A stretch of DNA of 64,000 bases from Ww85 sp963745765 (GTDB lineage Bacteria > Desulfobacterota > Desulfobulbia > Desulfobulbales > Desulfocapsaceae). Below, piece by piece: positions 18,496 through 28,606 of this stretch. The notes beneath the pieces are model-generated. The model was not told where the DNA came from. It saw only the letters and a program-made list of their open reading frames with translations, and did no database searches. The position numbers and the translations under genes were made by a program. Where the stretch lies: positions 41,083 through 105,082 of the forward strand of contig CAVUYQ010000023.1 of NCBI GenBank assembly GCA_963745765.1, read 5' to 3'. The first letter of the stretch is position 1, and the number at the start of each line of letters is the position of its first letter.

Positions 18496-18789
18496 TCATG
18501 ACACATAACGTCGCAGCTCAGGACGTCGAGAGGCCGGTTTGCGAGTGGTCTTCACGGTTGGCCCGGAATGTTTGCTTATCCTCGGATTCTTGTTTTTGGT
18601 TGTTTTTTCACCGGTGAGATCGGAACAGTAAAAAAACATGTACCAATCACTCCGCTGCACCGGTTGCCTCTCATGATCCGCACTTCTTTTCCCTGAGGTA
18701 AAGCGATCCACGTAAGCTAATAATTTCCAGATCAGGTCCAGAGCACAGACACCAAATACGAGGGCGGCAAATAATACAATGGGTTCCAT
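18496..18789 (-). CDS. Small membrane-anchored protein of unknown function
   Basis: A 97-residue frame with one N-terminal membrane segment (residues ~4-26) followed by a basic, soluble tail rich in Lys, Arg, Ser and Thr. AAAGGTG lies 8 bases before the ATG. It is third in a minus-strand series after the 112-residue membrane protein and TauE. I do not recognise the family. The ribosome site and position support a real gene. Confidence 0.5.
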   Translation of the reverse strand: MEPIVLFAALVFGVCALDLIWKLLAYVDRFTSGKRSADHERQPVQRSDWYMFFYCSDLTGEKTTKNKNPRISKHSGPTVKTTRKPASRRPELRRYVS

Positions 18790-19003
18790 AACGGCACCTT
18801 TTTGTTTAATGTATTTATCCGTTCATTCTTCCCGTCTTCCTTGCCTCTTTGGCCGGATGACACTACCCGGCTCATTTCTCAAGTTACTGGAGTTATCTCC
18901 CTGAAATGTTTGGGGGAGATAACTCCCTGGCAACTCTGGCAGGCAATGCCTGAAAACTTCACAACAACAAGAATTCGAGGTGTCGCCAAAAACTACCCGG
19001 CCC

Positions 19004-20339
19004 TCAACTAACATTCTCCTGGGCGAGTCTGCCCCGTTTTTCCGCCTTGTCCTGTAATATACCTTTGATCATTGCCAGGGAAATAATAATCCCGGCAACA
19101 GCAAGTGCCGCAATCAAGGCCCAAAAGCTTACATTGTCAAGCAATCTGAAAAGCGACACGTGTAATTGCGGAATGATATCCAGGTCAGCAAGATAACCTG
19201 GGACCTTGGCACCACGGGATACGGCAACGATGAGCATAACGGCGGCCATTACCAGCTTGATGGTGTAATCCTTGACATAGGTTGTCCCGAGAGCACCTAA
19301 TTGTACGCCAATTAATGATCCTGCCAGAATGAGCAGGGTCATGCGAATATCGATGAGACCGGATATCCCCCATTGTATAGAACCCCAAGCCCCCATGATG
19401 AAGGCCACAATCAGTTCTGTCGCACTCGCCACAAGCGCTGATGCGCCGACGACATAAATCATGCCCGGCACACCGATAAATCCGCCAACAGCGATGGTTG
19501 CCGCAAGCATGCCGGTAAGCAATCCAACAGGGACCGTTACCCAGGCAGAAATCCGGACGTTGGCCACCTTGAACTCCATCATCGGCCACAACTCGATTTT
19601 CTGCAGCGAAAGAGCAAGTTTTGAGACCTTTGCCTCAAGGTTGCCTTTTGATAATTTAATGGCATCACTCAGGACATAGGCTCCAACAACGACTAACACC
19701 AGGACAAAAACGATGCTCACATAGAGATTCGAACCAGCATTACCCCAGTGATTAAGGATGATTTTCTGAACTTTAATACCAATCTGGACGCCAATAATGG
19801 CAGTGGCTGCCATGACCAGGCCAAGCTTGACATCAGCCTGCCCGTATTTCCAGCGTTTGTAAGCGCCAACCATGGCTTTGGGAAATTTATGGCACATATT
19901 GCTGGCAACAGCCACCGCGCCGGGCGCACCAAGCGACATCATTGCCGGTGTGAGCACAAAAGCACCTCCGGAACCAATAAATCCGGAGAGCAAACCGCCT
20001 ATGAGCCCAACAATAAGGAGTGCAATGATTTTGGTGACCGTCATCTCAAAAAACATTATCGAGATATCCTTGATGACATTGGGCCCGGCATGGCTATCAA
20101 GACTGACCATTACCTTTTTATTAAGGGTAATATCCTCAGGAGTGATGTAGTCGCCAAAATTCAGTACTCTCGGTTCACTCTGTCCGTCTACCTGGATGGT
20201 GGCAGTTTTATTTGCTGCATCAACCTTGGTAAAAACACCCTTCATTACATTTGCGGGCGGTCCACCCTCGGCATGCGCATCTTTTATGAAGCGGCGTAAG
20301 CAACAATGCCGCAAAGAGTATAATGAAAAACTTTTTCAT
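19004..20339 (-). CDS. TauE/SafE-type sulfite/organosulfonate exporter with periplasmic N-terminal domain, frameshifted
   Basis: The protein has many membrane segments with the paired TauE repeats (LLSGFIGSGGAFVLTPAMM and, later, LAATIAVGGFIGVPGMI). Family members export sulfite or sulfonates or take part in their uptake. A soluble segment of about 60 residues precedes the first repeat. The natural start is the ATG at 20339 with GGGAG upstream, giving the signal peptide MKKFFIILFAALLLTPLHK. The mature part DAHAEGGPP continues in another frame, and the join lies at an A4 run (20282-20285 on this strand). Removing one A restores a signal peptide ending in an AHA cleavage site. So this is either an indel error or a recent inactivation. 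It sits between two small membrane proteins, and stress proteins follow divergently. Confidence 0.8.
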
Positions 20340-20373
20340 GAACTTTTTCTCCCGATCCTGTTGTTTTAAGCTT

Positions 20374-20712
20374 TTATGCCTTCTTTGGTTCAAGACCGAG
20401 AACACTGAGCAGGTTACTGGCAAAAGCACCATGGATGAAAGAAAAACCAAATGCCGTTCCCACAGGGAGCGCTGCCCACCATCCGCCTAGCGTATAGGTG
20501 TTGGTGACTAATGCTTCATTAGACATGAGCAGCACGTATGCTGCCAATGATACCGTGCCGAACAACAGCATCTTACCTACCGGTTTCTTCTTCCGATAGG
20601 TGGTCTGCGTCTGCTTTGCGGTCGAGGGACTGGTAACCGCACTGCGGCTGGTAGTCGAACGCTTGCTCTTGTTGACCGCCAATCGTGTCTGGTAAGGATT
20701 ATTTTCGTTCAT
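20374..20712 (-). CDS. Small membrane protein associated with TauE, unknown function
   Basis: The 112-residue protein has a hydrophilic N-terminus rich in Ser, Thr, Lys and Gln (residues 1-46) and two hydrophobic segments (about 48-64 and 75-100). AAGGAG precedes the ATG with good spacing. It lies 34 bases upstream of the TauE start on the same strand, so both are probably co-transcribed and may form one transport complex. I do not recognise a domain. Confidence 0.65.
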   Translation of the reverse strand: MNENNPYQTRLAVNKSKRSTTSRSAVTSPSTAKQTQTTYRKKKPVGKMLLFGTVSLAAYVLLMSNEALVTNTYTLGGWWAALPVGTAFGFSFIHGAFASNLLSVLGLEPKKA

Positions 20713-21296
20713 GACTGATTCTCCTTTTAAAATGAATACGACAAAGTCTCATGGCCCTTCAGGAGGCTGAGCATCCTGTGCGGAGTTAATCCACCTTTTA
20801 CTCATGCACGTCCTGTCGTTAGCCGCCTATCACTGAAAAATCATTTTCAGCATACGACTTGCAACATGGATGCCATCTGATCTTTTTATTTTATTTTATA
20901 TTAATTACAATATATTAAGCATACAACTACTAAGAGCCAGAACGTTACATAATGCAACGAAAAACATTGTGTGATTGAATTAATAATAAATAATATCGAT
21001 GATCTTATCCGCGTAATTCGAAGCAACATCTAAAAATTGTTTCACATCGCAACACCATGGCAGGCCCCCGAGGAGAAACGCTGATAAAATCAGGTTTTCA
21101 TCGATCCGGAGCAAAAGACTAAGAAACTGTTATTGCAGATATTATTTTTTTTATGGTGCAGCGCCCCGGTTATGTTGGCCGAATTTCGACCTTCTGAGCA
21201 ATCACTCCTGGAAAAATGCGTTGCGATCTGCAACACAGTGCCCATCCACCGGTAACATGCTGTTTATAAATAAATTGTATTAACAGTAACCTATGC
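20713..21296. other. A/T-rich divergent promoter region
   Basis: These 584 bases lie between the tauE operon (minus) and the stress-protein pair (plus). The stretch 20875-21000 is strongly A/T-rich, as expected for promoters. I find no reading frame or RNA fold that I can support. Confidence 0.4.
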
Positions 21297-21935
21297 ATGT
21301 ATCCCGCCAATGGTACGCAAGTTGCAAAGACTGTTGCAGAACAATCAGATGATATAAAATACGCGGGACAGAACATGGCAGAGAAAGCCGATGACAACAG
21401 AGACGAAAAAGCGGGATACTACTCCAGCGGAATCAACGATGAGGCCGCGAGCCAGAATTTTTTGAAGAAGCATGTTATTCTGATTGTAACCCGCAACGGG
21501 CATCTGACAGAGTCAGTTATGGCCTATGGACTGAATGTCGCCGAGAGGCTTAATCTTCGTTTGCTCGTCGCCTATGTCAATACCATGCCTCTCTTGTGGG
21601 ACGGTGGCGTACGAAACAACCGTTTTGCTGAAGCGGTTCAGGAGAGCATTGCAGACCTGAAGGCCAGGGCACATGCGAGAGGAGTTCTTGTTGATTATGT
21701 CAAGGAAGCCGGGAGAGTTGCCAAGGTTGTAAGCAGACTCTGCCGTACCCTGAAATGCATTGAATTCATTATTGTTGATAAAGATATTAAAATAGAGGAA
21801 GTTATTATAAAGGCGTCTGTACCGGTCTTCAATGTTTTCAGCAATGAAATCAGGAGACAGGGTCTAAAACCAGGTCACTCACCCGTATCATTATATGACA
21901 AAACATCCCGTGAAAACGATACTGACAGCCATTAA
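21297..21935 (+). CDS. Degenerate universal-stress-like (UspA-fold) protein
   Basis: The 212-residue protein has one Usp-like segment from about residue 58 (HVILIVTRNGHLTESVMAYG), with the alternating strand and helix pattern of the family. The ATP-binding signature G-x2-G-x9-G-S/T is missing. The first 55 residues are polar and low in conservation. An internal ATG at 21375 (MAEKADD) is a possible alternative start. The end overlaps the next Usp gene by 41 bases, so translation is probably coupled. It may be a regulatory, non-nucleotide-binding partner. Confidence 0.6.
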   Translation: MYPANGTQVAKTVAEQSDDIKYAGQNMAEKADDNRDEKAGYYSSGINDEAASQNFLKKHVILIVTRNGHLTESVMAYGLNVAERLNLRLLVAYVNTMPLLWDGGVRNNRFAEAVQESIADLKARAHARGVLVDYVKEAGRVAKVVSRLCRTLKCIEFIIVDKDIKIEEVIIKASVPVFNVFSNEIRRQGLKPGHSPVSLYDKTSRENDTDSH

Positions 21936-22773
21936 CAATTCCCAGGAAAATCGCTCGCTGTTCAAGGAAGCCCTCGCTCTTGCTTCCTCAATGCGTGCCC
22001 GCGTTATCGCGATCTCTGTGACCCCTGGCTATGAAGGGAATATGAATCGTTTTTTCCTGAAACAGGCCGAACAGCAATTGAATGAGCCACTCCAGAAGAC
22101 CTTGAGAGAGGCAAAAGAATATGCAACGTCGCTCGGTCTTCAGATGAGTGCCGTTCATCGGACAGGAAAACCCTGTGATGAAATTATAGCGGTTGCCAAC
22201 GAGGAAAGTGCAGACCTCATTCTTCTTGGGTGCGCTAAACGGTTGCAGGTTGAGAGAATGCTTCTCGGACGCACCACAGCCGAGGTGATAATGAATGGCC
22301 CGTGCGATGTGCTGCTTATACCCGAAGATGCAGAGATCCGGTTCGACAAAATCCTTGTCGGTATCAGCGGTTCCGCAGCAAGTATTCATGCCGGCCGCCG
22401 GGCTATAGATCTGGCTGCTACCTACGGTGGTGAAGTCCACGCACTCTACGTAACAGATATACCCACTGATCGTGCCTTACGTTATGGTGTCATGAGTGAT
22501 GCAGAAAAAAAAGGATGGAATATATTAAAGGATTTTGTCTCTCGCGGTGAAGAACTTGATGTTCCAGTTATTACCGCTGTAAAAGGTAACATGCCTGAAG
22601 CGTGCCTCGTCAAATATGCCAGAGAAAAAGATATACATCTCATTGTCCTCGGCTCCAAAACCCGCTCATTGGGGTTTGACATGTTTTTCGGCAGCGTTAT
22701 AGAACACGTAACCTCGCTTGCTCCCTGTCCGATTCTCGTGACCAAAAAGGGAAATCAGGAAAATATCTCGTAA
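21895..22773 (+). CDS. Universal stress protein with tandem UspA domains
   Basis: The 292-residue protein has two UspA domains, residues ~5-143 (TILTAINNSQENRSLFKEAL through CDVLLIPED) and ~148-287 (KILVGISGSAASIHAGRRA through CPILVTKKG). Each ends with the phosphate-binding segment, but the first lacks the middle glycine. Tandem Usp proteins bind ATP/AMP and respond to starvation and redox stress. It overlaps the preceding Usp-like gene and is divergent from the tauE operon. Confidence 0.88.
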   Translation: MTKHPVKTILTAINNSQENRSLFKEALALASSMRARVIAISVTPGYEGNMNRFFLKQAEQQLNEPLQKTLREAKEYATSLGLQMSAVHRTGKPCDEIIAVANEESADLILLGCAKRLQVERMLLGRTTAEVIMNGPCDVLLIPEDAEIRFDKILVGISGSAASIHAGRRAIDLAATYGGEVHALYVTDIPTDRALRYGVMSDAEKKGWNILKDFVSRGEELDVPVITAVKGNMPEACLVKYAREKDIHLIVLGSKTRSLGFDMFFGSVIEHVTSLAPCPILVTKKGNQENIS

Positions 22774-23331
22774 TACGCTCAATTATAACGGTCAGAGACA
22801 AGCGAATAATTCGTACAGAGGACCGAACAGAGAGAATCCCGGATTTCCACCATGAAGATCAGGCTAACACCCGGTCTTGCAGCGGTAATAGCAGCCTGGG
22901 TGGTCAATAAACCTGTATCTTTTCATAGCAAACTGACGCCGATGATCACTCTGCAGGATCAACCCTGATAATTTACGAGTCGAGTCAGGCTGCTTGTCAA
23001 AAAAGACATGCGATTCATCATACACGAGCGGGTGAATCGCAGAAGCAACGGAGACAAGCGGGCTGTATCGATTCGCCTCCGATGAATATTACCTGCAACA
23101 CATCAATAACCTCTTTTTCAACCGTTAGGGAATTGCGTCTGCCGTATTATGTATTAATTATATGGTTAATTGAATAGAAATGATCAAGATATTGACCGCG
23201 CAGGGAGTGGCATAAACCCCTCTCACGCTGAAGGCTGGCATCACCTCTGACCGGATATGGAGCGACGGTATCGGTCTCGGCAGATTGAAGTAATTATACA
23301 ACAAAAACATGCAGCATTATAATAAGGGGCA
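22774..23331. other. Intergenic region without a recognised gene
   Basis: Over 558 bases I see only a short frame of 38 codons at 22852-22968 without homology clues, and a GCGATTC...GAATCGC inverted repeat at about 23009-23040. Neither is strong enough to annotate. Confidence 0.35.
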
Positions 23332-23817
23332 GTGAAGACAGTGACGAATTATCAGAAAATAGGTGTTGGAATCCTGCTGGCAACAGGCCTTGCAGCAAAC
23401 AGTCCTGCTGCCGAACCGATCATCTATCCGGCCCAGGGGCAGAGCCAGGAACAACAGATGAAAGATCAGGGAGAGTGCGCTCAATGGGCGACTCAACAAA
23501 CCGGCGTTGATCCGCGACAGTTAGCGGGTACGGCCTCCAGCCAGGCGCCAGCCCCGCAACAGCGCCAAGCATTGAAAGGCGCAGCAGGGGGAGCCATTGC
23601 CGGGGTCGCCATCGGGGCCATTGCCGGAAATGCCGGGAAAGGTGCAGCAATTGGAGCCACCGCCGGTGGCTTGGGTGGTGCTGTCCGTCAGCGTCGACAA
23701 CAAAATACGCAGCAAAGCATGAACCAGCAACTGCAGGCGCAGCAGCAATCTCAACTTGACACCTACGACCGGGCCTACGGAGCCTGCCTGAGCGGGCGCG
23801 GATATACCGTTAAATAA
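23332..23817 (+). CDS. Glycine-zipper outer-membrane/periplasmic protein
   Basis: The 161-residue protein has a signal peptide (cleavage near SPAAE, residue ~27), a conserved CAQWATQQTGVDP segment, and an Ala/Gly-rich stretch with G-x3-G repeats (about residues 84-117) typical of YMGG/glycine-zipper lipoproteins that insert in membranes. A Gln-rich tail and a final ACLSGRGY block follow. The start is GTG 23332 with AAGGGG close by; a second GTG three codons later is possible. It stands alone. Confidence 0.75.
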   Translation: MKTVTNYQKIGVGILLATGLAANSPAAEPIIYPAQGQSQEQQMKDQGECAQWATQQTGVDPRQLAGTASSQAPAPQQRQALKGAAGGAIAGVAIGAIAGNAGKGAAIGATAGGLGGAVRQRRQQNTQQSMNQQLQAQQQSQLDTYDRAYGACLSGRGYTVK

Positions 23818-23996
23818 GAGATATCCCCAAAAAGGGCAATGGGTACAGACGGAAGGTCCCGGTTGTCAACATGATCGCGATAGCTACGGATTGCTTGAGG
23901 TCGGCTCACCTGTTCCCGACAGGAAACTGCCGTGCGGACAAGACCCGGGACGTCGTCATTTGATCCGCAAAAAGAAAAGAGAATCCGACCGGTTCC

Positions 23997-25446
23997 TTAT
24001 CCTTCTTCAGTTGCCTCCGGATCTGCGGCGTCCGTTTCAGACCTGGCCGGTTCACTCATCTTATCGGCCTTTTCTACCCAGCCGCCGCCCAAAGCACGAT
24101 AAACATCTATCAGGCTGGTAAACGAATCTGTCTGGGACTGCACGTAGTCAAGCTGGCTGGAGAACAGGCTTCGATTAGCATCGAGAACCTGCAGATAACT
24201 CGTCTTCCCGGCGTCATACTGGTAGGTGGCCAGACGCGAATAGTTTTCCAGGGCACGGGTTCTGCGTTTCTGGGCGCTTTGGCGTTCACGCCCTTTTGTT
24301 GTTGCCACCAGGGCGTCTTCAACCTCCCGGAACCCGGCAATAATTGACTGCTGGTAGCGGTAAAGGGCCTCACGCTGGGCAGCCTCGCTGGACATCACCT
24401 GGCCTTCAATGGAACCAAAGGTGAAAATCGGTCCCAATACATTGCCACCAATCTGCCAGGCTTGTGAAGAGCCCGTCGAAGAGAAGATTGGAGTCAATGC
24501 TCGCCGTACCGAAAGCACCGGTCAGCGAGACACTCGGAAAATAAAGCGCACGGGCCACGCCTATGCGGGCATTGGCTGCAATCAGTGACTGTTCCGCCTG
24601 GATAATATCGGGACGCTGCTGCAGCAATTCAGCAGGCAGGTCTGCCGGAATGCCGGGGACGGTGAGATCGTCGATCGCTTTGCCACGCCGGATCTTTCCC
24701 GGATTCTGACCGAGCAGTAAGGAAAGCAGGTGCTCCTGCTGCGCGATCTGGGATTCGAGTTTCGGGATGGCCTGAACGGCATTTTCATACTCTGATTCAA
24801 CCTGGCTGACCTCGACCGCGGAAACGGTGCCGTATTTGTGACGCAGCCGGAAAATGCGCAGAGATTCAGCATACGCTTTCGATGTCTGGCTGGCAATCTC
24901 CAACTGCCGGTCAAGCCCTCGCAGGATAAGGTAGTTTCCGGCAACATTGCTCACCAGAGAAAGCAACACACCGCGCCGTCCCGCCTCACTGGCCAGGAGT
25001 TCGGCCTGGGCGGCTTCGTTGGAGCGGCGGACGCGCCCCCAGAGATCGATTTCCCAGCTGGCGTTGAATGCCCCCTGGTAATAGCTGTACGGGCCATTGG
25101 CGGCCGTCGTGCCGGAATCGCTGTCATCCTGCCTAAATGCGCTCGCTGAAGCACCGATCTGCGGAAAGTATTCCGACCTGGTAGTGCGCAGTTGGCCGAG
25201 AAACTGGTCAACCCGCGCTGCCGCGGCTTTAACGTCGAGGTTGTTCTTCAGCGCCGTGGAGATCAGATCATCAATGACCGGATCGTTGAACTGCTGCCAC
25301 CAGGCGATATCGGTCAAACCGGCTGCGGCATCATAGGAGATAGTCCAGGTCGCCGGCACGATAACCTGGGGCCTGAAATAATCAGGACCGACAGTACAGC
25401 TGGTCATCATGAGCAGTGCAAAGCCGATTGCAATTAATTTACGCAT
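23997..25446 (-). CDS. RND outer-membrane factor lipoprotein (NodT/OprM type), frameshifted
   Basis: The protein starts with a lipoprotein signal ending in the lipobox MTSC and the conserved VGPDYFRP. It continues with two outer-efflux repeats, including DLWGRVRRSNEAA and LLQQRPDI, up to GAFGTASIDSNLLF (about residue 320). At 24472-24492 the frame changes, and the second repeat goes on in another frame with STGSSQAWQIGG through YRALGGGW. Both halves are conserved and together give the usual length of about 480 residues. A one-base insertion or two-base deletion in the CTTCTCTTC region explains it. The gene is last in an operon, overlapping the pump gene by 8 bases, with GGAGG before its ATG. 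As written it would lack its second half. Confidence 0.85.
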
Positions 25447-28400
25447 GATGGTCGCCTCCCTGCCGCGCCGTCTCTTGAGGAGCCTTCTTTTTACGGCTGA
25501 AAAGGCCCGAAGTCGTTTCTATTATCACAAAAAAGAGCGGCACAAAAAACGAGGCAATCATGGTGGAGGCAAGCATACCGCCAATAACTCCCGTACCGAT
25601 AGCGTGCAGACTGTTGGCACCCGCTCCGGTGGCGACCGCCATCGGCACGCAGCCAAGGATAAAGGCCAGAGAGGTCATGACAATCGGCCGCAGACGCAGG
25701 CGGGCAGCCTCCACTGCCGCGTCGACCACCGGCATGCCTGAGTGCAGGTTTTCCACCGCAAACTCGATGATCAGGATGGCATTTTTGGCGGATAGACCAA
25801 CGAGCGTCACCAGGCCAACCTGGAAATAGACATCATTTTCCAAACCGCGTCCCCAGGTCGCCAGCAGCGCACCACAGATCGCGAAAGGAACCGCCATCAT
25901 CACCCCGATCGGCAATGACCATTTCTCATACTGGGCCGCCAGGATTAAAAAGACCATGATAAGGCCGAAGATAAAGGCGGAACTTGAGGTGCCCCCGGAC
26001 TTCTTTTCCTCGAATGCCTGGCCGGACCAGGAAAACCCATAACCATCGGGAAGCACCTCAGCTGCGACCTCCTCCATGGCGGTGATCGCCTGGCCGGAAC
26101 TGTATCCGGTGGCCTGGCTGCCGGTGAGTTTAGCTGAGGGAAAGCCGTTGAAGCGTGGCAGCAACCCGGCCCCGGGCACGTAGCGTACCGTTGCCACAGC
26201 CGAGAGCGGGATCATTTGCCCATCCTTCATCGAGCGCACGTAGATCTGATCAAAATCAGTAGGCGCATCACGGTACCCGGCCTCCGACTGGATGATTACC
26301 TGCCAGATCCGGCCAAACTGGACATATTGGGCTACATATGAGGAACCGAAATAGGCCTGCAGCGTCTGATAGATGTCGGAAACCGGCACCCCGAGGAGTT
26401 CGGCACGGCTGCGGTCGAGATCAAAATAGAGCTGCTGTTGAGACGCCGAGAAGGTAGTGGTAACTCCGGCCAGATCGACCCGCTGCCGGGCTTTGGCGAC
26501 AAATTTTTTCGCCAGTTGCTCCAGGTCCTGGGAACTGCCGCCACCCATGCTCTGGATGTAGAATTCAAAACCGCCGGTGGTACCAAGTCCGGGGATTGAT
26601 GGCGGGTTCAGGGGAAGTACAATACTTTGCTTGACAGCAGATAAGCTGCGGCGAAGGTTGTCAAGAACCGCAAAGGCACCTAACTCAGGACCTTTCCGTT
26701 CCGAATAAGGCTTGAGGGCGGTAAACAATACCGAGGCATTGCTTTTGTTCTGGCTGTCAATAAGGCTATAGCCATCTACCTGGAACACCGAACTGACGGC
26801 AGGATTTTTCAAAAGAATTTGCACGGCTTGATCGGAAACGGAGGTGGTCCGCTCGAGACTTGCCGCGTCCGGCATGATATTGACCGCGAAGAGATAGCCC
26901 TGGTCTTCTGCCGGCACAAAACTCCCCGGCAGTATCCTGAACAGGAAGATCACCCCGTAGACCACTCCGCCAAAAAGACACAGACCGATCAGCTTGTGCC
27001 TGATCAGAAAGCGTACACCCATCACGTAGACATTGGTAACCAGGTTGAATCCCTTATCAAACCACTTGCCAAAGCCCTTCTTCTCGTGCGATCCGGGCTT
27101 CAGGATAATGGCAGCCAGGGCGGGGGAGAGCGTCAGCGCGACAATGCCGGAAATCACCATGGAGATGGCGATGGTGATGGCAAACTGCTTATAGAGGGTG
27201 CCGGTTAATCCACCCAGGAAAGCAACCGGCAGGAACACCGAGACCAGAACCAGGACAATGGCAACGAGCGCCCCGGACAACTCCTCCATCGCCTTTCGCG
27301 CGGCCTCGATAGGCGTAAGCCCGGCAGCCATATGAACTTCGACGGCCTCAACGACAATGATCGCATCATCAACCACCAGACCAATGGCCAGGATCATACC
27401 GAAAAGGGTGAGCATATTGGTCGAGAAACCAAGAAAGTAGATGCCGGTATAGGTGCCGATAATGCAGATCGGCACCGCCAGGATCGGAATAAAGGTGGCC
27501 CGGAAACTCTGCAGAAAACAGAGAACAACCAGCACCACCAGCACTACCGCCTCAAAGAAGGTGTGCACGACCTTTTCAATCGAGGCCTCGGTGAACTTAC
27601 TGGTATCGATGACGTATTTAAATTCAAGGCCATCCGGGAATCCCGGTTTGAGTTCTTCGATCAGCGCGCGTACCTTCTTTGAAGTCGCTATGGCATTGGC
27701 ACCGGGCTGCTGGTAGACGATGACTGCCGCTGATTTTTTGCCATCGAGCTTGGTCATCAGGGAATAGTTCTGTGAACCAAGTTCAGCGCGGCCGACGTCT
27801 TTCAGACGAACAATGGCCGAACCGTCAGATTCGGCACGGATAATGATCTCGTCAAATTCCGCCGGGTCGGTCAGCATTCCCTTGGTCGTCACCACAAAGT
27901 TCTGTTGTCCCCCGGGAGTGGCCGGTGCCTGATTGATCTGGCCGATACCGAAGGCCTGGTTTTGCTGCTTGATGGCATTGCTGACATCGGTCGCTGTCAG
28001 TCCCATCTGCGCAAGACGGTCGGGTTTCAGCCAGATTCGCATGGCGATATCCGGCACCGGAAACATACTGGAAAGGTTGGCACCCGGCAGACGCTTGATC
28101 GGATCGAGTATATAGAGGTTGACGTAGTTGGACAGGTATGTCTGGTCGTAACGGTCGTCCTCGGTGTAGAAAGCCGCAACCATCATGAACGCCTGTGAAC
28201 GGGTCTCAACGATGACTCCCTGCTGGGCAACCACCTGCGGCAGCTTCGAACTGGCCTGGCTGACCCGGTTCTGTACGTTAACCTGGGCCTCATTAGGGTC
28301 GGTCCCGGGTTCAAACGTCACCGTCAGCGTCATGTTGCCGGTCGACGAACTGGTAGAGAGCATATAGCTCATCCCGTCGACACCGTTGACCTGGGCCTCC

Positions 28401-28594
28401 AGCGGTGCAGCAACGGTGTTGGCGATAACTTCTGCCGTGGCGCCCGGATATATCGCGGTCACCTGTACGGTCGGCGGGGCGATATCCGGGTATTGGGCAA
28501 TCGGTGTCGACTTCATGGACACAATACCGCCCAGGACAATAATGATCGAAATGACCATGGCAAAAACCGGCCGATCGATGAAAAACTTTGCCAT
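25439..28594 (-). CDS. RND multidrug efflux pump, HAE1 (AcrB/MexB) type
   Basis: The 1051-residue pump has the standard N-terminus FFIDRPVFAMVISIIIVLGG, twelve membrane segments, two large periplasmic loops, and the proton-relay aspartates in GLVVDDAIIVVEAVE (about residues 403-417). The late TLVGLSAKNAILIIEFA block is also typical. It exports drugs or hydrophobic compounds using the proton gradient, with the membrane-fusion protein and outer-membrane factor encoded on either side. GAGGT precedes the ATG. Unlike both partners, its frame is intact over 3.1 kb. Confidence 0.95.
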   Translation of the reverse strand: MAKFFIDRPVFAMVISIIIVLGGIVSMKSTPIAQYPDIAPPTVQVTAIYPGATAEVIANTVAAPLEAQVNGVDGMSYMLSTSSSTGNMTLTVTFEPGTDPNEAQVNVQNRVSQASSKLPQVVAQQGVIVETRSQAFMMVAAFYTEDDRYDQTYLSNYVNLYILDPIKRLPGANLSSMFPVPDIAMRIWLKPDRLAQMGLTATDVSNAIKQQNQAFGIGQINQAPATPGGQQNFVVTTKGMLTDPAEFDEIIIRAESDGSAIVRLKDVGRAELGSQNYSLMTKLDGKKSAAVIVYQQPGANAIATSKKVRALIEELKPGFPDGLEFKYVIDTSKFTEASIEKVVHTFFEAVVLVVLVVLCFLQSFRATFIPILAVPICIIGTYTGIYFLGFSTNMLTLFGMILAIGLVVDDAIIVVEAVEVHMAAGLTPIEAARKAMEELSGALVAIVLVLVSVFLPVAFLGGLTGTLYKQFAITIAISMVISGIVALTLSPALAAIILKPGSHEKKGFGKWFDKGFNLVTNVYVMGVRFLIRHKLIGLCLFGGVVYGVIFLFRILPGSFVPAEDQGYLFAVNIMPDAASLERTTSVSDQAVQILLKNPAVSSVFQVDGYSLIDSQNKSNASVLFTALKPYSERKGPELGAFAVLDNLRRSLSAVKQSIVLPLNPPSIPGLGTTGGFEFYIQSMGGGSSQDLEQLAKKFVAKARQRVDLAGVTTTFSASQQQLYFDLDRSRAELLGVPVSDIYQTLQAYFGSSYVAQYVQFGRIWQVIIQSEAGYRDAPTDFDQIYVRSMKDGQMIPLSAVATVRYVPGAGLLPRFNGFPSAKLTGSQATGYSSGQAITAMEEVAAEVLPDGYGFSWSGQAFEEKKSGGTSSSAFIFGLIMVFLILAAQYEKWSLPIGVMMAVPFAICGALLATWGRGLENDVYFQVGLVTLVGLSAKNAILIIEFAVENLHSGMPVVDAAVEAARLRLRPIVMTSLAFILGCVPMAVATGAGANSLHAIGTGVIGGMLASTMIASFFVPLFFVIIETTSGLFSRKKKAPQETARQGGDHHA

Positions 28595-28606
28595 AATGGA
28601 CCTCGT

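Noticed and set aside
22852..22968. Short frame of 38 codons after the tandem Usp gene.
   Set aside because: No ribosome site of note and no recognisable peptide features.
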